A stretch of 64,000 bases of DNA, from contig CAVWRA010000006.1 in the NCBI GenBank assembly GCA_963757265.1, positions 1,054,001 to 1,118,000 on the forward strand. Direction: 5' to 3'. The DNA comes from CAIVVT01 sp963757265. Lineage in GTDB: Bacteria > Acidobacteriota > Terriglobia > Bryobacterales > Bryobacteraceae. This document shows positions 46,990-55,243 of this stretch, piece after piece. The notes beneath the pieces were generated by a model. The model was not told the origin of the DNA. It ran no database searches and saw only the letters and a program-made list of their open reading frames with translations. Every line of letters begins with the position of its first letter. The first letter of the stretch is position 1. Both the position numbers and the translations under genes were made by a program.

Positions 46990-48035
46990 TGAAGAGACTC
47001 CTTTCGGCTGGCACGGCGCTGTGAGGCGCCGCGGTCAGAGAATGCAGCGATCCGATCCAGAATCTTGCGGCGCAGGCGGCGGGAGATGATCTGTGCCTGC
47101 TTGAAGACATCCGGCGCGTCCTGGCGCGAGTAATTCGCCGCAGACTGCTGCTTGAAGCGGGATTGGCGCAGGCAATAGTAGGCGCCACAGAACTCGTCAT
47201 CGCAAGGCCGGTCCGCGGCAAGCAGATCGAGCCGTTGCTCGAAGATGTTGCCGAGCCGCGTCCTCGGCCCGCAGCGGAAGATGTCGCCGTCATAACTGAT
47301 GGCAACAGTCGTCCGGCCGGCCGAGCATGGAATGCCGGTGAAATTCGGGAATCCGTCGAGGAATTCCCGGTTAACCAGTGGATTGACCGTGGGGTTATGG
47401 CGAAAGGGCTGTCCCGGGCTGGTCATGGCTATCAGTTCGGCTTGCTCGGAGAAGCGGCGGAACTGGGCGCGCTCGGTTTCGGTGTACGCCTGGGGATACC
47501 AGCGGCCCTCATAGGCGCCGCGGATAGACTTCGGAATCAGTGGGACACCCAGGGTCGTAAACGATTCCGCCACTCGCGGGAATTCGCTGAACGCGGCAGG
47601 GGTCATGACCAGTGAGGCGAAGAGCGGGAAACCACGTTCGAGCAACGCGGTCAGATTGGCTTGCAGACTCTTCCAGCCCTTGCGGCGATCGCGCTGTTCC
47701 ACGTGAACGGCGCAGTGAACGAATTGGACGCGCGATGGGTCAACCCGCGCCGCGAAGTCGCGCACACGTGGAGAAGAGAGGTTGGAATTGAGGGAGATGT
47801 AATGCCGCGATGTGAGCGCCTGGCAGAGGCTGAGAAAGTCGCGGTGTAAGATTGGTTCGCCACCCGTGAGGTGCAGCAACCAGACTTTTCCCGTCGAATC
47901 AAAGAAGTCCAAGTACTGTTGCGGGGAGATTCTTCCGACCAGGTGGTGCTCCGTGAGGGAGTGGTCAGCACAGTAATCGCAGTCGTAATTGCAGAGCCGA
48001 TTGAGCGTCCAGTCCGCTTCGATGTCAAACGTCAT
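46986..48035 (-). CDS. Radical SAM protein, partner of the preceding one
   Basis: 349 residues. The cluster motif is very near the N-terminus: C15-N-Y-D-C19-D-Y-C22, then HLTGGEPILHRDFLSLCQAL and SLNSNLSSP. C-terminal cysteines occur as IPCSAGRTTVAISYDGDIFR with CG after it, and CDDEFCGAYYC, again like SPASM auxiliary sites. ATG 48035 overlaps the end of a short upstream frame. It is translationally coupled to the second radical SAM gene. The pair could act on a peptide or on the glycan made by the upstream cluster. Confidence 0.88.
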   Translation of the reverse strand: MTFDIEADWTLNRLCNYDCDYCADHSLTEHHLVGRISPQQYLDFFDSTGKVWLLHLTGGEPILHRDFLSLCQALTSRHYISLNSNLSSPRVRDFAARVDPSRVQFVHCAVHVEQRDRRKGWKSLQANLTALLERGFPLFASLVMTPAAFSEFPRVAESFTTLGVPLIPKSIRGAYEGRWYPQAYTETERAQFRRFSEQAELIAMTSPGQPFRHNPTVNPLVNREFLDGFPNFTGIPCSAGRTTVAISYDGDIFRCGPRTRLGNIFEQRLDLLAADRPCDDEFCGAYYCLRQSRFKQQSAANYSRQDAPDVFKQAQIISRRLRRKILDRIAAFSDRGASQRRASRKESLQ

Positions 48036-48275
48036 AATTACAAGGCCGTTCCTTGGAACTCAACGAAGCTGACTTTCCGGCCCGATTCATCAGCGTGGCC
48101 GCCGGCAGGCATGCATTCATCGGAAGATCGCGCCAGTTGGTTGTAAGAGATCGCGTCCCCCTAACGAGGAAGCGTATCACAGGGGTGCGCAAAGAGCGGG
48201 GGTGGTGTCCTAAGGTAGCGTTGCGAAGAGTATATGTTCTCGTTGGCCCAAGCCCAAGGCCAGCACAGTCCAATG

Positions 48276-48452
48276 TCAACCCAGGAAATGGGTCCTAGTC
48301 CCGCATCTACTTGAACACCCAATTCCACGCCCATTTCGGGTCAAGCCCCCGAATCCGCCAATCAGAAGATACTTGTCCTGGAGGTAATCCCAAGCGCTTG
48401 CTGCGGGCGCCTGGCCTGCACACACATTTCCCCTTCCCCTAGCAGAAAGCAT
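48276..48452 (-). CDS. Candidate 58-residue peptide upstream of the radical SAM pair
   Basis: A short frame starting at ATG 48452 with AGGAGGGGGG ending 9 bases before it, a better ribosome site than most genes here. It has a helical-looking middle (AWDYLQDKYLLIGGFGG) and a Gly/Arg/Cys-rich end (GIGCSSRCGTRTHFLG). The leader-plus-glycine-rich-core layout resembles peptide precursors, and two radical SAM genes follow on the same strand. I recognise no family, and the surrounding 650 bases are less well coded than the rest, so this remains a candidate. Confidence 0.35.
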   Translation of the reverse strand: MLSARGRGNVCAGQAPAASAWDYLQDKYLLIGGFGGLTRNGRGIGCSSRCGTRTHFLG

Positions 48453-48685
48453 CTCGTCGTTCCCCCCTCCTGCGCTCGCGGCCATGTTGAAAATGGCGGA
48501 AGTTCTCGCGGGTCCTTCCGAGGGGCGCAATCCCCGACGGTCAGCAGGCGGTCTGATTCGCCTGGTCAGCCACCTGAATCCGGCTTTTCCGGCGTGTTTC
48601 CGGCATCATCCGCAAGAGCAACAATTCAACCCGCCTAGCTCGCAATTGAAAACACGGTCGGGAATATGGACCTGGCGTGGTTCCG

Positions 48686-49661
48686 TCAGCGAGTACGCGC
48701 GCGCGCGGCCCCGACGCGTTTCGGGTTCTTCTGGCTCGGCACGTTCGTGACCATCTGCCAGAACAAGCGATTGGACTGCCGGCACGCCTCCAGCGGGTCC
48801 GGCCACGACATTGCCCCCACCCTGCTGCTCGCCAGCACCCGGCAGCCGCAGGCGAGCGCTTCCACGGCCAGACGCCCGAAGGCGTGGAGCATGAGCGGAT
48901 CCACCACCACCGCCTGGTATTGGTTCAGCAGCTCCGGCATGCGCGCGTATGGAATTGACAGGTAGTCGAACGTACTCCACCTCGTAGCCGCCCTCCCGCG
49001 CCCGCCGCTCCGCCGATGGCGCAACGCGAATCGCGTCGCCCGTGATGAGCGCGGCCCGCTTGCGTTGCTCGAAAGGAACGGTGCTGCGGAAGCGTTCGAA
49101 ATCGAGCGGCGGAGCAATCTCGAACTGCGCCACGTCGATTCTGATCAACCGATTGATCGCCTGGCGGTGTAGCGGCGACAGGAACTGGACTGCGTCGCAG
49201 ATGTTGTAGAGCCGCTCGAAAGCCTCCTGCACCGAGTGGCCGCACGGGCACTCCAGCCGCCTCAGCGGCTCCGTTGACAGGCACCGCCCATCCCGATACG
49301 CGCACGGATGCACGTCCCGCTCGCTGCGGATCACGTGCCCCTGGTAGCCCGCCAGCCGTCGCCGCCACAGCTCCGTCCACACCAGCTCCGAGCGGAATGC
49401 CAGCGCCTTCAGCGGCGTGTGCACCAACCATGACCGCGCACGCGCCTTCACGCCCGCCTCGCCCGCGCCATTCGTGCGCCCTGCGGCCGGCCGCAGATTG
49501 GCCAGAATCACGGCGTCGAATCGCTCCACATCCACCCCGCTGTCCGGCAGCACGGTCTCCACCGTCACCCCGGCCGGAGCGTGCTCCAGATGCGCGCGCA
49601 AGCTGATCTCGGCGCCGCCAAGGCTCTCGATGGGCACGGAATGGACCAGCAATACGCGCAT
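48686..49661 (-). CDS. Glycosyltransferase-like protein (one-base frameshift)
   Basis: About 324 residues once one base is removed. The N-terminus MRVLLVHSVPIESLGGAEIS is the usual GT-B start, and the C-terminal part has VVVDPLMLHAFGRLAVEALA and CGCRVLASSRVGAMSWPD, which take the place of the EX7E donor site. A Cys patch (HPCAYRDGRC, then LECPCGHS) in the middle is unusual and could bind a metal. The frame is lost at GTCGAAC 48965-48971 on the plus strand; removing one base joins GYEVEY(V) to DYLSIPYARMPELLNQYQ. It lies 173 bases after the GT-thioesterase fusion, same strand. Donor and acceptor unknown. Confidence 0.75.
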
Positions 49662-49834
49662 TGGCGTCGTCGGCGAATGTCCCGGCAGGCGCGGCACGGC
49701 CCCGTCCTCGCGCACTGCTTTTCCACCGCGGCGGATTGAGCCCTCCTCTTCCGCCCGCGGGCTCTCCCAGGCTGGAGCACAGTCGCGGCCCGGGTAGGCC
49801 GAACCCAGGATATCTCACACCCCGTCCGCGCGCC

Positions 49835-51859
49835 TCAGCCCGCCGCGCTCAGCGCCGTCCGTATCGCGCCCAGCAGCGGCCCGCGCGCGGACTCGAGATA
49901 GAAGTGGCCGCCGGGGAATTCGCAGCGTTCGAATCCGTCCGTGGTCTGCTCGCGCCAGGCCTCGAGATGTTCGGCCGTGACGTTCGGATCGGCGTCCCCG
50001 CCGTAAGCGTAAATCGGCAGCGGCAGCGGCGGCTCCGGCGAGTACGCGTAGCAGCGGTACAGGCGCGCGTCGCTGAGCAGCGCAGGCAGCGCCAGGCGCA
50101 TCAGCTCCGGGTTGCTGAGAATGCTCGGTGGAAAACCCTCCAGGCGGCGCAGACCTTCGATGAAATCGCGCAGCGGCGGCTCGGGACCGGGATCGTGGTG
50201 CAGTCGGTACTGCGGCGCGCGCGCGCCCGATACGTGCAGGCTGTGGGGCAGCGGCAGCCCGGCCCGGCGCAGCGCGCGCGTCAATTCAAACGCCACGCCC
50301 GCGCCCATGCTATGCCCAAACAACGCGTAGGGCCCGTCCAGATGCGGCCGGATCGCGTCAAGCAGCGCCGCCACCAGCGCTTCCATGTTTTCGAGAGCCG
50401 CCTCGCCGGCCCTTGATTCGCGGCCCGGCAAGCGCGCCGGGACGACCTGCGCCACCCCGGCCAGCGCCTTCCGCCAGCCGCGGTAGGCCAGCGTCCCCCC
50501 GCCCGCCCAGGGGAAGCAGAACAGCCGCAGGTGTTCCGGCGCGGCCGCGCGAATGCCGGGGAACCAGGGATTCGATTCGTCGCGACCCGATGAACGTTGC
50601 CTCAGCCGCAGCGCCAGCAGGCGGCGTTTGTCGTCACTCAATGCGGGCCGCGCGGCCGGCGCCGCCAGAGCGCGCTTGGGCCGCTGCAGAAGCTCGAGCA
50701 GATAGCTTTCGAAAGGCTCCGCGGTGAGATGCGCGGCGTAGTCCAGTGCGGCCTTGCGCGAGGCCCGCGCCAGTTCCTCCCACTGAGCGCGATCGTCGAG
50801 CAGCCGCGAAAGCACCTCCACCCACGGGCTCACATCCTGCGGCGGAACGTCCGCCACGGGCACCAGGTTCGAATCCAGCGCGGGCATATAGCGCACGATC
50901 GGCCGCACGCGGATCAGGTACGGCACGCCCAGCTTGGCCTCGTGCAACCCGCCAACGTCGCTGGCCAGCACCGGCACGCCGCGGCTCATCGACTCCAGCA
51001 CCACCCGCGAGCGCGCCTCGGCCCACACCGACGGCACCAGCATCACCCTGGTCTGCACCAGCAGGTCGTCCATGTTGTCATACGGCCCGATCAGGTGGAT
51101 GTTCGGGCGCCGGCAAAGCTGCTCCAGCTCCTCCGGCTGCGTGCCCCACAGCGGCACGGCGGCGAATTCGACGCCCGGCATCCGGTCGGCGATGCCCAGG
51201 AAAATCGAGATCCCTTTCACCGCGCACGGATTCACCATCGCGACGTAAGGGTTGTCCCAGCGCCCCAGGTCGGGGAACGTGCTGCCCGCCTCGAGCAGCG
51301 AAATCGGCACGTGCACCGCGTCCAGGCCGCTCCACTCGCGCACGTAATTAGCGACGTAGTGGCTCACGCCGACCACCCCGTCGGCGCCCTTGAGGAGTTC
51401 CGTCTTGGTCGCGCTGACCATCGAAGAGTCGGGCCCGAATGGCACGGCGATGGTCGCTCGAACCAGATACACCACCCGCGCGCGCGGCGCCTTCAAAGCC
51501 AGGTCGAACAGAATCTGCCCTGGGTCGTCGGTCGAAGTGACGATGATGTCGGGGTCGAACTCCTTGACCTGCGCCTGGAAAAACGGCCTCAAATGCGGGC
51601 TCAGCGTGAGCGTGCGCACGTCCACGCCATGCAGTTGAAATCGCGCCGTCGCGCCATCCGTCACATCGGGCTCGACGCCGCGTTTGCGCAATTCCTGGAC
51701 AAAGTGTGCGTGGCCCTCCGGCCCGAAGCTCTCGATCCGCGTCGCCACCCGCACCGCATGCCCGCGGCCGGCGAGCGCCTCCATCAACAGCCGGTTCGAT
51801 TTGTCGCCGCCGCCGGTGGACGGGAAATACGTGGAGTTATGCGCCAGCAGGATGCGCAC
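49835..51859 (-). CDS. Glycosyltransferase (GT4) fused to a type II thioesterase
   Basis: 674 residues with two enzymes. Residues 1 to about 395 are a GT4 (GGGDKSNRLLMEALAGRGH, VNPCAVKGISIFLGIADRMP, VPSVWAEARSRVVLESMSRG with the EX7E-type site). A linker of the NRPS docking kind (LSDDKRRLLALRLRQRS, about 407-423) leads to a GrsT-like thioesterase from about 443: LRLFCFPWAGGG, nucleophile S517 in GHSMG, Asp near 622-624, H652 in GGHFYL. Type II thioesterases normally clear or release acyl groups from carrier proteins. The start is GTG 51859, overlapping the upstream stop by one base. It should act on the carrier of the FkbH-like protein in this operon. Confidence 0.9.
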   Translation of the reverse strand: MRILLAHNSTYFPSTGGGDKSNRLLMEALAGRGHAVRVATRIESFGPEGHAHFVQELRKRGVEPDVTDGATARFQLHGVDVRTLTLSPHLRPFFQAQVKEFDPDIIVTSTDDPGQILFDLALKAPRARVVYLVRATIAVPFGPDSSMVSATKTELLKGADGVVGVSHYVANYVREWSGLDAVHVPISLLEAGSTFPDLGRWDNPYVAMVNPCAVKGISIFLGIADRMPGVEFAAVPLWGTQPEELEQLCRRPNIHLIGPYDNMDDLLVQTRVMLVPSVWAEARSRVVLESMSRGVPVLASDVGGLHEAKLGVPYLIRVRPIVRYMPALDSNLVPVADVPPQDVSPWVEVLSRLLDDRAQWEELARASRKAALDYAAHLTAEPFESYLLELLQRPKRALAAPAARPALSDDKRRLLALRLRQRSSGRDESNPWFPGIRAAAPEHLRLFCFPWAGGGTLAYRGWRKALAGVAQVVPARLPGRESRAGEAALENMEALVAALLDAIRPHLDGPYALFGHSMGAGVAFELTRALRRAGLPLPHSLHVSGARAPQYRLHHDPGPEPPLRDFIEGLRRLEGFPPSILSNPELMRLALPALLSDARLYRCYAYSPEPPLPLPIYAYGGDADPNVTAEHLEAWREQTTDGFERCEFPGGHFYLESARGPLLGAIRTALSAAG

Positions 51860-53070
51860 TATCGCACGCCCTTCCTGGCGCGCACCTGTTCCAGCAGCCG
51901 CGCGCGCTGCTGCGGATCGAGCTGCTTGAGCCGCGCGCTCAGGTCCCGCGCCTCCGGCGGCGCCGGCCGCAATTGCTCGAGGAACTTACCGAGTGCGGCC
52001 GCATCCAGTGCGCTCACAAACGCCTCCGCCGCCGCGCGCGAGCGCCCCGCTTCGGCCCAATATTCCGCTTCGTCGTTCAACAGGCGCTCCATGGCCGCGG
52101 CCCACGGCGCGATCTCCTGCTCCGGCACCGCCGCCCGCGGCATGCCCGTGTCGTCGAAGACCCGTTCATAACGCGTGATCGGCCGCACCGGCACGACATA
52201 ACCCGTGCCGCGCTTGGCCTCCTCGAGACCCCCCGAGTCGCTGGCGATCACGGGCACTCCGCGCAGCATCGCCTCCATGACAATCAGTCCAAAGCCTTCG
52301 TACCACAACGACGGCATCAGCAGGAAGCGCGCCTCCGCGAGCACGCTCTCAATGTCCGCCACTGCGCCCATCAGACGCACGTTCGGCCTGCGCGCCAGCG
52401 CCGCGCGATCCTGCGCCGTGGTCCCCCAACCCTCGAGCGCGGCAAACCCGATCGCCGGAAAACGGTCCGCCAGCGCCAGAAAAATCGAGATCCCCTTCAC
52501 CGCGCACGGGTTCACCATCAGCGCCACACCGGAGCCGAAGTGGCCGAACTGCCGGTACGGCGGACGGCCGTAAATCGGCGGATGGATCACCACCGGCTCG
52601 ACGCCCAGGTGCGTGCGCACGTAGCCCGCCATGTGTTGTCCGATCACGACCACGCCGGCCGCCCGGCGGATCGCCGCCGCGGCCCTCTCGTCCGCGTTCC
52701 AGCTCTCCGGCCCGAACGGCAGGAACTGCGGCGTATGCGCCAGATAGACCATGCGGCCGGGCGCGGCCTGGGCCGCGGCGCGCACCAGCACCTGCGCCAC
52801 GTCCTCGCTGGACACCAGCACCCAATCCGGCGCGAACGTGCGGATCTCCCCCGCCAGCACGTCCGGATGGCGTTGCAGTTGCGGCACGCCGCGGATGGCG
52901 ATGCCGTCCAGTACGCGCGCGCGCGCCCGCACGTCGCCCGCCGGCGTGGACGCGACCGCGCGGCAGGCGTGCCCCTGCGCGGCCAGATACCGCAGCCACG
53001 CCAGGTTGGCGCGCGTCGAGCCGCCTCGGGGAGGATCGCAAGAAGTGTTGGTAGTTAGAAGAATCCTCAT
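51859..53070 (-). CDS. GT4 glycosyltransferase with NRPS-like C-terminal tail
   Basis: 403 residues. The GT-B fold shows TTNTSCDPPRGGSTRANLAW, VNPCAVKGISIFLALADRFP (almost the same block as in the downstream GT-thioesterase, so the two are paralogues), and MPSLWYEGFGLIVMEAMLRG with EX7E. After residue 375 it ends in LSARLKQLDPQQRARLLEQV, the kind of short helix found at module ends of nonribosomal peptide synthetases. ATG 53070 overlaps the stop of the FkbH-like gene by 4 bases. Likely transfers a sugar to a carrier-bound or released product; that is inference. Confidence 0.88.
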   Translation of the reverse strand: MRILLTTNTSCDPPRGGSTRANLAWLRYLAAQGHACRAVASTPAGDVRARARVLDGIAIRGVPQLQRHPDVLAGEIRTFAPDWVLVSSEDVAQVLVRAAAQAAPGRMVYLAHTPQFLPFGPESWNADERAAAAIRRAAGVVVIGQHMAGYVRTHLGVEPVVIHPPIYGRPPYRQFGHFGSGVALMVNPCAVKGISIFLALADRFPAIGFAALEGWGTTAQDRAALARRPNVRLMGAVADIESVLAEARFLLMPSLWYEGFGLIVMEAMLRGVPVIASDSGGLEEAKRGTGYVVPVRPITRYERVFDDTGMPRAAVPEQEIAPWAAAMERLLNDEAEYWAEAGRSRAAAEAFVSALDAAALGKFLEQLRPAPPEARDLSARLKQLDPQQRARLLEQVRARKGVR

Positions 53071-55190
53071 GCCCGCGGGCCGCCCTCCGTCTGCTCCTCC
53101 GCCGCCAGCAGCGCCCGCACTTCTTCGTCCGAAAGTCCCTCGATCTCGGCCAGCAGCGCCTGGTACTCCTCCGGCGCCACGTCGCCCGCCTGCCGCGCCT
53201 CGATCGTCCGCGCCAGCTCCCGCAGCGTCAGCGTTCCCGAATACACGTCGTCCACCGACAGCTCGACGCCGAACTCCTCCTTCACCCTGAGCAGCAGCAG
53301 CACCGCCAGCAACGAGTGGCCGCCCAGGTCGAAGAAGTTGTCGTGCACCGAGATGGACGACCGCTGCAGGATCTCGGCCCAGATCGCCGCCAGCCGCCGT
53401 TCGACGTCCGTTTGCGCCGCGCCATCCCCTGTTTCCAGCCGCAGCGCCGACCGCGCCTCGCGCCGCATCTCCGCGAGCACCTGCTCCGGCGTCCGCAGCT
53501 CGCGCGCGATGCGGTCGAACTCCACGAAACCGCGCGCCGCCGGCGCCGGCCGCGCCGGGCGTGGCTCGCCGACCTCGGACTTGCGGCCCGGCTTCCAGCG
53601 CAACCCTTGAATCGCCGTCGCCTCGAAGCTATACAGCAGCCCGCCCGGCGTCTCCACGCGCCGCCCGCCGCTCACCGCTTCGAGAAAATCGCACGCCGGC
53701 CGGTTGCGCCGCGACGGAGTGAACGGCACCGTGACGTGGTGCACGCCATTCTCCTCCGCGTGCTCGCCAAGAAACGCCAGCAGCCGGTGCTCGACGCCGC
53801 GTCCCAGCACGCGGCAGCTCAGCAGGAACGTCTCGGCCCGGTATTCGTCCTCCCGCTTTTCGACGATCAGCAGGCCCGTCAGTCCGTAGTCGCCGAAACG
53901 GTCGCTCACCTCGGCCGTGAAGATCTCGTGGCGGCCCGTCTGCAACAGCGCGTGCAGTTCGGCCTCCGTGCGCCGCACGCTGGTGCAGTTGAACTGGTTG
54001 GTGCGCTTTGTCAGTTGTGCCGCGCGGCTGAACCGCTCCGCCGCCAGCGGTGCCACGTCCACCCGCAGCTCCAGCGAGCTGACGAACTCCTCGAGGTTCG
54101 AGGCCGCCCGCAACTCCCGCCCGAACTCTCTCGTCTGCGCCACCGACGAGCTGCGCCGCCGGTCCTCCTCGGTCACCACCGGATGGTCGAAGGCCCACAG
54201 ATGGTCGAGCCACAGCGGCAGCAGCCCGCCGTCTTCCGGCAGCGTCAGCGACAGCACCTCCGGCAGCGACCCCGCCACTTCCGCCGTCTCGCGCGCGTTG
54301 TCGTCCAGGAAGATGAAGGTGTCTGTGCCGATGTTCAGCTCCTCGGCCAGCGCGCCGATGTTGGCCGCCTTGGATTCCCAATTCAGCCGCCAAGCCGTGA
54401 AGTGCCGCGGCTGCAGCGGAAACTCCGGGTGCGCCGCGAAGGTCTCCCACACGTCGGCTTCATTGTTTTTGCTGCACAGGCACAGCAGCAGCCCGGCCTC
54501 GCGCTGCGCCAGCAGAAACTCATGCAGCGCGCGGCGCGAAGCGCCCAGCGTCACGCCCTCCGGCCCGTCCTCGCCGCATGTGCCCAGCCACAGCGTGTTG
54601 TCGCAGTCCACCGCCACGGCCTTGTATGGCGCCGTGAGCAGCGCGTGTGCGCGCCGCACCAGGGCCGTGCCCAGCGCTGCGAAGTACGTCTCGGTGTAAG
54701 GGATCCGCCCGATGCCGTCGCCCGAGGCGTCGTACCAGTTTTCGACCGGGTAGAAACGCCGGATCTCGCTTTCGTCGATCACCTGCACGCCCGGCGCTTC
54801 GCCCGCCAGAGGCAGGAATTGCTCGCGCGCGGCCTGAGATGGCGCCGCTTGAAAAGACGCCGGGCACAGCACCACGATCAGCGGCACGCTGGTGCGCTCC
54901 GGCGCTTCCCGCACCGCCGCGGCCAGCGCCGCCGCGTCGCCGCCGGTAAACGCGCCCAGGTCCTCAAACCGCACCAGCAGCACGTTCACCCCGTGCCGGT
55001 TCTGCGCGAACACGCCCGCCGAATCCAGCAGCGTCTGCATCAATTGGTTGAACGGCGCGAATCGCACCTCGAACGGCGTCTGCAATTGCCGTCCCCAGAA
55101 CAACAGCGCGGCCTCGAGCGGCTCCGCGGTGAAGGACGCCGCTACGGCGAAGACGAGTGCGTCCGCGGCGGGAGGTCGGGTGATGCCCAC
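53067..55190 (-). CDS. FkbH-like HAD enzyme with C-terminal carrier protein domain
   Basis: About 707 residues. An N-terminal domain (VAASFTAEPLEAALLFWGRQ) and HAD domain of the IIIC/FkbH type with D195-C-D-N-T199 in AVDCDNTLWLGTCGEDGP and SKNNEADVW, FLDDNARE; then an acetyltransferase-like part (RTNQFNCTS, VSDRFGDYGLTGLLIV); then a peptidyl/acyl carrier domain with DNFFDLGGHSLLAV (phosphopantetheine Ser, about S626); and an NRPS-style tail (LLAEIEGLSDEEVRALLA). FkbH enzymes load a glyceryl unit from 1,3-bisphosphoglycerate onto a carrier. I chose GTG 55190; upstream sequence runs into the KirBac gene. It heads the three overlapping genes. Confidence 0.9.
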   Translation of the reverse strand: MGITRPPAADALVFAVAASFTAEPLEAALLFWGRQLQTPFEVRFAPFNQLMQTLLDSAGVFAQNRHGVNVLLVRFEDLGAFTGGDAAALAAAVREAPERTSVPLIVVLCPASFQAAPSQAAREQFLPLAGEAPGVQVIDESEIRRFYPVENWYDASGDGIGRIPYTETYFAALGTALVRRAHALLTAPYKAVAVDCDNTLWLGTCGEDGPEGVTLGASRRALHEFLLAQREAGLLLCLCSKNNEADVWETFAAHPEFPLQPRHFTAWRLNWESKAANIGALAEELNIGTDTFIFLDDNARETAEVAGSLPEVLSLTLPEDGGLLPLWLDHLWAFDHPVVTEEDRRRSSSVAQTREFGRELRAASNLEEFVSSLELRVDVAPLAAERFSRAAQLTKRTNQFNCTSVRRTEAELHALLQTGRHEIFTAEVSDRFGDYGLTGLLIVEKREDEYRAETFLLSCRVLGRGVEHRLLAFLGEHAEENGVHHVTVPFTPSRRNRPACDFLEAVSGGRRVETPGGLLYSFEATAIQGLRWKPGRKSEVGEPRPARPAPAARGFVEFDRIARELRTPEQVLAEMRREARSALRLETGDGAAQTDVERRLAAIWAEILQRSSISVHDNFFDLGGHSLLAVLLLLRVKEEFGVELSVDDVYSGTLTLRELARTIEARQAGDVAPEEYQALLAEIEGLSDEEVRALLAAEEQTEGGPRA

Positions 55191-55243
55191 GTTCTCATTG
55201 TAGAAAGACCGCGGCTCGCGCCGGATGAAATGACTCCAAAGGG

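Noticed and set aside
48025..48279. 84-residue frame ending inside the first radical SAM gene
   Set aside because: The start is a TTG without a ribosome site, the composition is not gene-like, and it shows no leader/core pattern. A shorter frame within it (31 residues) is also unsupported.
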